A stretch of DNA of 64,000 nt from Comamonas sp. KCTC 72670 (GTDB lineage: Bacteria > Myxococcota > Myxococcia > Myxococcales > Myxococcaceae), in assembly GCA_014656495.1 (NCBI GenBank), contig BNCN01000002.1:620001-684000 (forward strand), in the 5' to 3' direction. How positions within the stretch are numbered: the first letter of the stretch is position 1; each line of letters begins with the position of its first letter. The notes below the pieces were generated by a model. That model did not search any database, was not told where the DNA came from, and saw only the letters and a list, made by a program, of their open reading frames with translations. Of this stretch, positions 31,450 through 39,919 are shown in pieces. The position numbers and the translations under genes were made by a program.

Positions 31450-32610
31450 ATGCCTACCATTCGAGATGACGAGATTCCCAGCGCCACCGGCATTCCTTCG
31501 TCCGCCCGGCGGACGGACTTCATGCCGCCGCCCACGCTGGCGGTGACGGAAGAGCTGCTGCGCGCGCTGCCCAAGACGGACCTCCACTGCCACCTGGACG
31601 GTTCGATGCGCCTGAAGACCATCCTGGAGCTGGCCGAGCAGCAGAAGGTGAAGCTGCTCGCCGACACCGAGGACGGGCTGGCCAGGGCCATCCACATGGG
31701 CGAGGTGTGCAAGAGCCTGGAGGAGTACCTCGTCGCCTTCGACGTGACGCTCTCCGTGCTCCAGACGGCCGACGCGCTCTACCGCGCCGCCTACGAGCTG
31801 GCCGTGGACGCCGCCGCGGAGAACGTGCGCTGGCTGGAGGTGCGCTACTCGCCCGCGCTGCACCTGCAGAAGGGCCTGAAGATGACCACGGTCATCGACT
31901 CGGTGCTCGAGGGCCTGCGCACCGCGAAGCGCGAGACGGGCATCAAGTGCGGCGTCATCGTCTGCGGCATCCGGCACATCAACCCGCAGACGTCCATGCG
32001 GCTGGCGGAGCTGGCGGTGGCGTACAAGAACCGCGGCGTCATCGGCTTCGACCTGGCCGGCGCGGAGGCGAGCTTCCCGGCGAAGGACCACCGCGACGCC
32101 TTCCAGCTCATCCTCAAGAACAACGTCAACTGCACCGCGCACGCGGGCGAGGCCTACGGGCCGGAGTCCATCTCCCAGGCCATCCACAACCTGGGCGCGC
32201 ACCGCATTGGCCACGGCACGCGGCTGCGCGAGGACGGGGACCTGCTCAACTACGTCAACGACCACCGGATTCCGCTCGAGGTGTGCCCCACCTCGAACGT
32301 GCAGACGGGCGCGGTGTCCAGCCTCGCGGCGCACCCGCTGAAGTTCTACTTCGACTACGGCCTGCGGGTGACCATCAACACGGACAACCGCCTCATCACC
32401 GACACCACGGTGACGAAGGAGCTGTGGACGGCGCACTCCGAGCTGGGCTTGTCGCTGGACGACCTGACCACCATCCTCGTCTCCGGCTTCAAGAGCGCCT
32501 TCCTGCCGTTCCGCGAGAAGCAGGACATGCTGCGCGCGGTGAACGAGGAGATTGCGCAGACGCTGGCCGCCTTCGACCAGAAGCGGCAGGTGCTGAAGCA
32601 GCCGGCGTGA
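31450..32610 (+). CDS. add: Adenosine deaminase
   Basis: 386 residues. Zinc and catalytic residues are in place: HCHLDGS, HAGEAYGP (His and catalytic Glu), HRIGHGT, and NTDNR, where one might expect NTDDP. The extra N-terminal about 30 residues (before TEELLRALPKTDLH) are poorly conserved. It converts adenosine to inosine in purine salvage. The DN for DD replacement in the last metal block occurs in some bacterial members and should not abolish activity, but the exact substrate is not certain. Confidence 0.9.
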   Translation: MPTIRDDEIPSATGIPSSARRTDFMPPPTLAVTEELLRALPKTDLHCHLDGSMRLKTILELAEQQKVKLLADTEDGLARAIHMGEVCKSLEEYLVAFDVTLSVLQTADALYRAAYELAVDAAAENVRWLEVRYSPALHLQKGLKMTTVIDSVLEGLRTAKRETGIKCGVIVCGIRHINPQTSMRLAELAVAYKNRGVIGFDLAGAEASFPAKDHRDAFQLILKNNVNCTAHAGEAYGPESISQAIHNLGAHRIGHGTRLREDGDLLNYVNDHRIPLEVCPTSNVQTGAVSSLAAHPLKFYFDYGLRVTINTDNRLITDTTVTKELWTAHSELGLSLDDLTTILVSGFKSAFLPFREKQDMLRAVNEEIAQTLAAFDQKRQVLKQPA

Positions 32611-32691
32611 TTGACGTGACGTCCCGCGCTCCGGCCCCACACGAGGTGCAGCCGCCTCGTGGGGCCGGCGCGGGCCGCGAGGAGGTGGCAC

Positions 32692-33471
32692 GTGGACCTG
32701 GAGCTGGGTGGCAAGGTGGTGCTGGTGACGGGGGGCTCGGAGGGGCTGGGGGCCGCGGTGGCCCGGAGGCTTGTCCGGGAGGGGGCGAAGGTGGCCCTGT
32801 GTGCCCGCGGCGCCGAGCGCCTGGAGGCCACGGCCGCGGCGCTCCGCGCGGAGGGCGGTGACGTTTTGACGGTCCAGGCCGACGTGTCTCGCGCCTGGGA
32901 AGTGGAGCACTTCGTCGACGCCGCGCATGCCCGCTTCGGCCGCATCGACGCGCTGGTGAACAACGCGGGCACCGCCGCGGCCCGGCCCTTCGCCTCCGTG
33001 AGTGACGCGGAGTGGGAGGCGGACCTCCAGCTCAAGGTCTTCGCGGCGATTCGCGCCTCCCGGCAGGCGCTCCCGTTCCTGAAGGAGTCGGGGAGTGCCT
33101 CCATCGTCAACGTGCTGGCCATCGCGGCGAAGACGCCGGGGGCCAACTCGACGCCGTCCTCGGTGTCGCGCGCGGCGGGGTTGGCGCTGACGAAGGCGCT
33201 GTCCAAGGAGCTGGGCCCGCACGGCATCCGGGTGAACGCGGTGCTGGTGGGCATCATCGAGAGCGGCCAGTGGGTGCGCCGCGCCCAGGAAGTGGGCAAG
33301 CCGGTGGAGTCCTTCCAGCAGGAGATGGCCCGTCACGCGGGCATTCCGCTGGGGCGGGTGGGCAAGGCGGAGGAGTTCGCGGACACCGTGGCCTTCCTGC
33401 TGTCCCCGCGCGGCGGCTACATCAGCGGCGCGGCCATCAACGTGGACGGCGGCCTGTCCACCGTCGTGTAG
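32692..33471 (+). CDS. Short-chain dehydrogenase/reductase
   Basis: 259 residues from a GTG at 32692, chosen for the GGAGG nine bases before it. Cofactor motif TGGSEGLG, NNAG at about 85, and a Ser/Lys active site; the usual Tyr of YxxxK is replaced by Ser in the segment SVSRAAGLALTKALSKELGP. This is a classical SDR with an altered catalytic tetrad, so activity may be unusual. The closest style is 3-oxoacyl-ACP reductase-like SDRs. Substrate unknown. Confidence 0.85.
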   Translation: MDLELGGKVVLVTGGSEGLGAAVARRLVREGAKVALCARGAERLEATAAALRAEGGDVLTVQADVSRAWEVEHFVDAAHARFGRIDALVNNAGTAAARPFASVSDAEWEADLQLKVFAAIRASRQALPFLKESGSASIVNVLAIAAKTPGANSTPSSVSRAAGLALTKALSKELGPHGIRVNAVLVGIIESGQWVRRAQEVGKPVESFQQEMARHAGIPLGRVGKAEEFADTVAFLLSPRGGYISGAAINVDGGLSTVV

Positions 33472-33479
33472 CGGCCGCC

Positions 33480-33507
33480 GTCAGGAACGACCCGAGTGCC
33501 CGTGCGT
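33480..33507 (+). promoter_or_regulatory. Candidate ECF-type promoter of rtcB
   Basis: GTCAGGAAC directly after the SDR stop, 13 bases, then GTGCGT (CGTGCG with the preceding C). It is the fourth exact GTCAGGRAC in the window and points at rtcB; the leader would be about 115 bases. The -10 match is weaker than in the tRNA and Y RNA promoters. Confidence 0.5.
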
Positions 33508-33628
33508 GCACGGTGAGGACGGCTTCGCGCCGTCTGGCGACCGCGGCTGCTGACCCAAGGTCCCTCACCTCTCCGTCACGTCCCCCGGCGTGCCCGTCCT
33601 CGGGCCCCGGGCATTCCTGAGCTGAGCC

Positions 33629-35053
33629 ATGCAGCCGAAATTGAACCGGCTTCTCCGGGCACTCGCCCGCGAGGGGCTCGAGGTGGCCTATGACGGCCGC
33701 ATCTACTCCGTGCGCCTCCAGGGCAACGCGCATTCGCCGCCCGCCGAGGTGCTTCTCCCGCCGGACCTGCCCGTGGAGGGCAAGGCCTTCCGGCAACTCG
33801 CCCACCTGGCCGCGCTGCGGCACCCTGCTGGCGGAGAGGTCCTCCGCGTGCGCGCCACCCCGGACTTCCATCCGGGCGATTCAGGTGTGGCCATCGGCTC
33901 GGTGCTTCACACGCGGGGGCTCGTCGTCCCTGGCGCCATCGGCACCGACATCAACTGCGGCATGCGGCTGCACGTCGCGGACCTCTCCGTGGAGGCCTTC
34001 CTGGCGAAGCGCGACGCGTTCGTCGAGCGGATGAAGGGCCACTACTTCTTCGGCACGCGCGACGTGGCCATGTCCTCGCGGGCGTCCGAGGCGCTGCTGC
34101 GCGACGGCGTCCCGGGCTGGCTGGTGGAGACGCTGGAGCGTCCGCTCGGATGCGCGGGGCAGGCCGACCTGGCGCAACTCGACGCGGAGGCGGCGCGCAT
34201 CCACCTGGGCGGCGGGCTGAAGGGCCATCCCTCCTGGGCGCCCGAGGCCCTCACGCGCGAGGGCGTGGTGCGGGACGCGGGGCTGGCCACCATTGGCGGC
34301 GGCAACCACTTCGTGGAGGTGCAGCGCGTGGAGGCCGTGGAAGACCGGAGCCGCGCGTGGCGGTGGGGTGTTCGCGAAGGGCAGCTCGCGTTCATGGTTC
34401 ACTCCGGCAGCCGCGACGTGGGCAAGCACGTGGGCGTGGCCTGGCAGGAGCGGGCGCGAAAGGCGTGGCCCCAGGGCACACCGCTGCCGGACAGCGGCAT
34501 CCTTCCGCTGGCGGATGAGCGGCTCGTTTCGGAATACCTGGAGGCCGAGGCCACCGCCGCCAACTACGCCTTCCTCAACCGCTTGCTCCTGGCGGAGCTT
34601 TTGCGCCAGACGCTTCGCGAGCTCTTCGGGGACGTGGAGGCGCCGCTCGTCTACGACGTGCCCCACAACCTGACGCTGCCCCATGACGGGGGCTGGCTGG
34701 CGCGCAAGGGGGCCTGTCCGGCGGGGGTGGAGCAGCCGGTCATCATCCCGGGCTCCATGGGGGCCACGTCCTTCCTCATGGTGGGGTGTGGCGAGGCGCG
34801 GGCGCTGGAGTCCGCGTCCCATGGGGCCGGCCGCGCGCGCTCACGCTTCTCCCTGTCCCGTGGAGGCGCGGACCACCGTGATTCCGCGCTGGGCTTGACT
34901 GGCGTGGACTGCGTCACGCTGCGCGCGGAGCGCCGCGTCGAGGAGGCGCCGGCGGCCTACAAGCCCATCCGGCCGGTGGTGGACGCGCAGGTGGAGGCCG
35001 GCATCGTGCGGGAGGTGGCCCGGCTGGCGCCCCTCCTGACCTTCAAGGCATGA
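33629..35053 (+). CDS. rtcB: RNA-splicing ligase RtcB
   Basis: 474 residues. Catalytic blocks are complete: DFHPGDSG, GTDINCGM (metal Cys near 110), GGGNHFVE, VHSGSRDVG, IIPGSMG, SASHGAGR (the guanylylated His near 397) and the closing AYKPI. RtcB joins 2',3'-cyclic-phosphate or 3'-phosphate ends to 5'-OH ends and repairs tRNAs cut by ribotoxins. No rtcA or rtcR is next to it, unlike the sigma54-controlled operons of enterobacteria. The promoter points to control together with the tRNA arrays and the Ro60 operon. Confidence 0.96.
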   Translation: MQPKLNRLLRALAREGLEVAYDGRIYSVRLQGNAHSPPAEVLLPPDLPVEGKAFRQLAHLAALRHPAGGEVLRVRATPDFHPGDSGVAIGSVLHTRGLVVPGAIGTDINCGMRLHVADLSVEAFLAKRDAFVERMKGHYFFGTRDVAMSSRASEALLRDGVPGWLVETLERPLGCAGQADLAQLDAEAARIHLGGGLKGHPSWAPEALTREGVVRDAGLATIGGGNHFVEVQRVEAVEDRSRAWRWGVREGQLAFMVHSGSRDVGKHVGVAWQERARKAWPQGTPLPDSGILPLADERLVSEYLEAEATAANYAFLNRLLLAELLRQTLRELFGDVEAPLVYDVPHNLTLPHDGGWLARKGACPAGVEQPVIIPGSMGATSFLMVGCGEARALESASHGAGRARSRFSLSRGGADHRDSALGLTGVDCVTLRAERRVEEAPAAYKPIRPVVDAQVEAGIVREVARLAPLLTFKA

Positions 35054-35177
35054 GGGCGGAGAGACCCAGGGGGTGTCATTTCCCCCTGGCGTGCACTCCA
35101 GACTCCGAGTGGAATGGCCGCGCGCGGGCTCGAGGGCCCGCACACCATTCACGCGGCACAGAGGGGTATTGGGGACC

Positions 35178-35627
35178 ATGGAGAACACCTACGGAGCAAT
35201 GAACTCTCCCGGCGGCGCGGGCGCGAAGGAAGCCGTCATGCTGCCGGCCATCCTGCTGATGGTCCTGTCCGCCATCGCGTTGCTGCTGGGGCTCATCAAC
35301 GTGCTCCAGGCGTTCGGCGGAACGGACCCCGCCGTCATGGACGCGCTCGACAACCCCGAGCTGCCCGAGGGCGCCCGGCAGATGATCGCCGGGATGACCA
35401 CCACGGGAGGCAAGCTGCTCCTCGCGCTGCCCATGCTCGCGCTGCACGGCCTGGTCTTCTTCGGCGCGCTGAAGATGAAGAACCTGCAGAGCTACGGCCT
35501 GGCGATGGCCGCCGCCATCATCGCGGTCATCCCGTGCTGTGGCCCCTGCGTGTGTCTGTCCATCCCCGTGGGCATCTGGGCGCTGGTGGTGCTCAACAAG
35601 CCCGAGGTGAAGGCGGCCTTCACCTAA
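35178..35627 (+). CDS. Small membrane protein of unknown function
   Basis: 149 residues from ATG 35178. Three hydrophobic stretches at about 21-42, 78-95 and 103-135, the last with the cysteine-rich run IPCCGPCVCLSIPVG. Such multi-pass proteins with a CCGPC motif are common in myxobacterial and planctomycete genomes, often as uncharacterised DUF families. It lies 124 bases after rtcB in the same direction; a shared transcript is possible. Confidence 0.75.
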   Translation: MENTYGAMNSPGGAGAKEAVMLPAILLMVLSAIALLLGLINVLQAFGGTDPAVMDALDNPELPEGARQMIAGMTTTGGKLLLALPMLALHGLVFFGALKMKNLQSYGLAMAAAIIAVIPCCGPCVCLSIPVGIWALVVLNKPEVKAAFT

Positions 35628-36145
35628 GCCCCAGTGTGTCCCGGCCGCTGCCTTGGGGGCGCGGCCGGGCGCTGCTTCTGCATCCGCACACACGCCAGCT
35701 TCACCTCGAGCGTGAGCGGGCGCAGCGCCGCGTGCACGGTGGCGTACCCGTGCCGCTGGTAGAAGTGCTCCGCGTTCAAGCTGGCATCCAGCCCGAGCAA
35801 CGCCGCGCGGCCGCGCCACACGGCGGCCTCCAGCGCCGACAGCAGGGTGGCGCCCACGCCGTGGCCCGTCTCCTCCGGCGTCACGTAGAGCGCTTCCAGC
35901 TCACCCACGCCCGTGTCCACCTGCCCGAAGCCCACGGCGCGGCGGCCTCGCTCCGCCACCAGCACCGTGCGCGGACGGTCCGGACGCAAATAGCCCTCCG
36001 GTTTCAACAGGCGCACCCACGTCCTCACCTCGTGAGGGGCGTAGGCGCGCTGGCACAACGCCTCCACGGCCTGGGTGTGGATGCGCCACAGCGTGCGCCG
36101 GTCGGACTCCCTCGCGGGCCTCAGGTGGAGTCCGTCCGCGCCCAT
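35624..36145 (-). CDS. GNAT-family acetyltransferase
   Basis: 173 residues with the GNAT core: LHLRPARESDRR at the start, ELEALYVTPEETGHGVGATLLSALEAA (acetyl-CoA loop GHGVGA) and AEHFYQRHGYATV. Substrate unknown. It starts seven bases after glgC ends and runs in the same direction, so it is probably the second gene of that transcript; its end overlaps the converging gene by four bases. Confidence 0.88.
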   Translation of the reverse strand: MGADGLHLRPARESDRRTLWRIHTQAVEALCQRAYAPHEVRTWVRLLKPEGYLRPDRPRTVLVAERGRRAVGFGQVDTGVGELEALYVTPEETGHGVGATLLSALEAAVWRGRAALLGLDASLNAEHFYQRHGYATVHAALRPLTLEVKLACVRMQKQRPAAPPRQRPGHTGA

Positions 36146-36152
36146 GGTGGAC

Positions 36153-37382
36153 TCAGGTCACCTTCATGCCCTTGGGAATCACCACCACGCCGCCGGACGT
36201 CACGTGGAAGCGCCGCTTGTCCTCCACCGGGTCGAAGCCGATGGTCATCCCCGGCGGAATCTCCACGTTCTTGTCGATGATGGCCCGGCGGATGCGGCAG
36301 CGCCGGCCGATGGTGACGTTCTCGAAGAGGAGCGAGTCCTCCACCTCCGAGTACGAATTGACGCGCACCTTCGGCGACAGCACCGAGCGCCGCACGCTGC
36401 CGCCGGAGATGATGCAGCCCTCCGCCACCAGCGTGTCCATGGCGTGGCCCACGCGGTTGTTCTCCTCGTCCGCGAAGACGAACTTCGCCGGCGGGTAGTT
36501 GTTGGGCTGGGTGAGGATGGGCCAGCGGTCGTTGTAGAGGTTGAACGTCGGGTCCACGTCCACCAGGTCCATGTTGGACTGGTAGTAGACGTCGATGTTC
36601 CCCACGTCCCGCCAGTAGCCGCGCTCCTTGGCTTCCTGGCCCGGCACCTCGTTCTGGGCGAAGTCGTACACGTACACCGGCGCGCGCTTGTAGAGCTCGC
36701 TGATGATGGACTTGCCGAAGTCGTGGGCGCTCGTCTCGTTCGCCGCGTCGCGCACCACCTCCTGCACCAGCACGTCGGTGGAGAAGAGGTAGTTGCCCAT
36801 GGAGGCCAGGCACATCTTCGGGTTGCCCGGCATGGGCGGCGGGTCCTTGGGCTTCTCCAGGAACTGCCGCATGCGGCCGTCCGGGCCCACGTCGATGATG
36901 CCGAACTCACGCCCCTGCTCAATCGGGACGGGAATCGCGGCCACCGTGCACGCCGCCTTCTTCGCGCAGTGGAAGTCCAGCATCTGGCGCGTGTCCATCC
37001 GGTACACGTGGTCCGCGCCGAAGACGAAGATGTGGTCGGGCTCCTCGTCGGTGATGATGTTCAGGTTCTGGTAGATGGCGTCCGCGCTGCCCTTGTACCA
37101 GTCCAGCCCCGTGCGCATCTGCGCGGGCACGGCTTCCACGTAGTGGCCCAGGAAGGCCGTCATCCGCCACGCGCGGGACAGGTGGTTGTTGAGCGAGTCG
37201 CTCTTGTACTGCGTCAGCACCTTCATCCGGTACACACCGGAGTTGGCGAAGTTGGAGAGGACGAAATCGATGATGCGGTAGCGGCCCCCGAAGGGGACAG
37301 CGGGCTTCGCGCGCTCGCGCGTCAGGGGCTCCAGGCGCGTTCCCGCGCCGCCAGCCAGAATCATCGCCAGGACTTTGGACAT
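36153..37382 (-). CDS. glgC: Glucose-1-phosphate adenylyltransferase
   Basis: 409 residues from ATG 37382. The N-terminal nucleotide site [24 protein letters not shown], the [10 protein letters not shown] block and a C-terminal left-handed beta-helix ([31 protein letters not shown]) are typical. It makes ADP-glucose for glycogen. The treY-treX pair 11 kb away turns glycogen into trehalose, so the window holds both ends of that link. Confidence 0.95.
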   Translation of the reverse strand: MSKVLAMILAGGAGTRLEPLTRERAKPAVPFGGRYRIIDFVLSNFANSGVYRMKVLTQYKSDSLNNHLSRAWRMTAFLGHYVEAVPAQMRTGLDWYKGSADAIYQNLNIITDEEPDHIFVFGADHVYRMDTRQMLDFHCAKKAACTVAAIPVPIEQGREFGIIDVGPDGRMRQFLEKPKDPPPMPGNPKMCLASMGNYLFSTDVLVQEVVRDAANETSAHDFGKSIISELYKRAPVYVYDFAQNEVPGQEAKERGYWRDVGNIDVYYQSNMDLVDVDPTFNLYNDRWPILTQPNNYPPAKFVFADEENNRVGHAMDTLVAEGCIISGGSVRRSVLSPKVRVNSYSEVEDSLLFENVTIGRRCRIRRAIIDKNVEIPPGMTIGFDPVEDKRRFHVTSGGVVVIPKGMKVT

Positions 37383-37640
37383 AGGTGTTCCGGACGTTAG
37401 TCGTCCCCGGAGGGCCGGCAAGGGCACGTGTGCCTGCCTGCTTCCCACCGTTGAGTGCCCAACCGCCCCGCTGGGGCGTGCTGAACGGCACGGAACACCG
37501 GATGCCCCGGGTCCGCGGGGCCCGCCCAGGCCCCGGTCCGTCCGGCCGCCATGTGGGAGAAACGCCGCCAGGGGCCGAAGAACCGGCTCCTGCCGCGTTG
37601 CTTGGCGTCTGCCGAGGCTGTCGTGATAGCCTCGAATCCG

Positions 37641-38522
<882 letters not shown>

Positions 38523-38524
38523 CC

Positions 38525-38695
38525 ATGGCCGCGAGCGCGGGTGACGCGGGGCCCTCCTTCCTCGCGCGGCTGGTGCTGGTGCTCCTCGGCTGCGTCTTCC
38601 TGGGCGCGGCCTGGGTGTGGAGCCACCGCTCCGAGCCTTGGGCCGCGCGCCTGGTGGACAACGCCCAGCGCACGGTGGGCGTGCAGCACCGGTAA
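38525..38695 (+). CDS. Small single-pass membrane protein
   Basis: 56 residues, start two bases after the cyclase stop. One hydrophobic helix (FLARLVLVLLGCVFLGAAWVW, about 12-32) and a basic tail. Too short to assign. Tight spacing suggests translation together with the diguanylate cyclase, possibly as an accessory. Confidence 0.5.
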   Translation: MAASAGDAGPSFLARLVLVLLGCVFLGAAWVWSHRSEPWAARLVDNAQRTVGVQHR

Positions 38696-38728
38696 GGCGC
38701 CGCGAGCCTCGCGGCGCACGCGGAACTC

Positions 38729-38845
38729 GCGGCCGCTCCGTTGGGGACGCACCGGCGCCTGGCTGCCGCCGCGGTGGGCACGACGCGGCCGCTCCGTTGG
38801 GAGGCACTGTCGCCTGGTGGCCGCCGCGGTGGGCATGACGCGGCC
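38729..38845. repeat. Two tandem copies of a 55-56 bp repeat
   Basis: A unit beginning GCGGCCGCTCCGTTGGG and ending CCGCCGCGGTGGGCAYGAC is repeated head to tail (38729-38784, 38785-38839), with the start of a third (GCGGCCG). It fills the space between the small membrane protein and the end of the epimerase gene. Confidence 0.85.
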
Positions 38846-38890
38846 GTGCCAGGGGCAGGGCGTCCATGGCGTGGACGCCCCGCGGGTGGC

Positions 38891-39919
38891 TCAGGTGTTC
38901 TCGCGCAGCTCGGCCAGCCGGCCCTTGGTGCCGGGCAGGCACGTGGGCGGCATCTTCCCGTAGATGTGCTGCACCGTCTCGGAGAGCGTCTCCGTGATGT
39001 CGCGCGCGCGGAAGCCGAGTTCGGCCTCCGCCTTGGCGGCGTCCAGCCAGAACCAGTGCTCGCCGATGTCGATCTCCTGCGGGTCCAGCGTGGGCGTGGT
39101 GCCGCGCACCTTGGCCCAGCGCTCCAGCAGCTTCCCGCCGAGCACGTTGAGCTGGGACGGCAGCTTCAGCTTCGGCGCGGGCACGCCGGACAGGCGCTCC
39201 AGCCGCTGGAAGAAGTCCGTCATGGACAGATTCACGCCCATGAGGTGACGGCCGTAGAGCTCGCCCCGGGTGAGCGCCTGGACGAAGGCGTCCGCCGCGT
39301 CGCGCGCGTCCACGAAGGAGATGCCGCCGCCCGGCATGACGGGAATCTCGCGGTTGAGGAACTTCACCACCGTCCACGTGGAGGACAGCCGGTCATCCCC
39401 GGGCCCCATCAGCAGGCTGGGGTTGAGCACCACCAGGGGGATGTCGTGCTTGCGGCAGTACGCGAGGGCCAGCTTCTCCTCGTAAATCTTGGACAGGTAG
39501 TAGGGCCAGCGGCCCACCACCGTAATCGGGTAGTCGGCGCTCTCGTCGAGCACGCGCCGCTCCTTCGACACCGCGATGGTGCCGGAGGTGGAGGCCAGCA
39601 CCACGCGCTTCACGCCGGCTTCGCGCACGTCGCGCAGCAGCTCGCGGGTGCTGTCCACGTGCAGCTCGAACATCTTCCGCGCGTCCTTCGGCTGGAAGGA
39701 GACGAGCCCCGCCAGGTGGTAGACGGCGTCCACGCCTTCCAGCGCGCGGCGGACCGCGTCCCGGTTCTTCAGGTCCCCGGGCACGTACTCCGTCCCCGCG
39801 TAGGGCGCGCCCGTCGGCTGCGAGCGGCCGATGAGCCGCACCTCATGGCCCGCCGCCACCAGCCTGGGCACCAGGTGCGTGCCCAAAAAGCCCGTGCCTC
39901 CCGTTACCAGCAGCTTCAC
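38891..39919 (-). CDS. NAD-dependent epimerase/dehydratase of the lipid cluster
   Basis: 342 residues from a GTG that overlaps the stop of the preceding gene by four bases. Rossmann motif VTGGTGFLGTHL, then a YLSKIYEE segment with the active-site Tyr and Lys and STSGTIAVS. It is closest in style to dihydroflavonol-reductase/sterol-dehydrogenase-like SDRs. Last gene of the five-gene cluster with the ElbD-like enzyme, so it probably reduces or epimerises a lipid intermediate. Confidence 0.85.
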   Translation of the reverse strand: MKLLVTGGTGFLGTHLVPRLVAAGHEVRLIGRSQPTGAPYAGTEYVPGDLKNRDAVRRALEGVDAVYHLAGLVSFQPKDARKMFELHVDSTRELLRDVREAGVKRVVLASTSGTIAVSKERRVLDESADYPITVVGRWPYYLSKIYEEKLALAYCRKHDIPLVVLNPSLLMGPGDDRLSSTWTVVKFLNREIPVMPGGGISFVDARDAADAFVQALTRGELYGRHLMGVNLSMTDFFQRLERLSGVPAPKLKLPSQLNVLGGKLLERWAKVRGTTPTLDPQEIDIGEHWFWLDAAKAEAELGFRARDITETLSETVQHIYGKMPPTCLPGTKGRLAELRENT

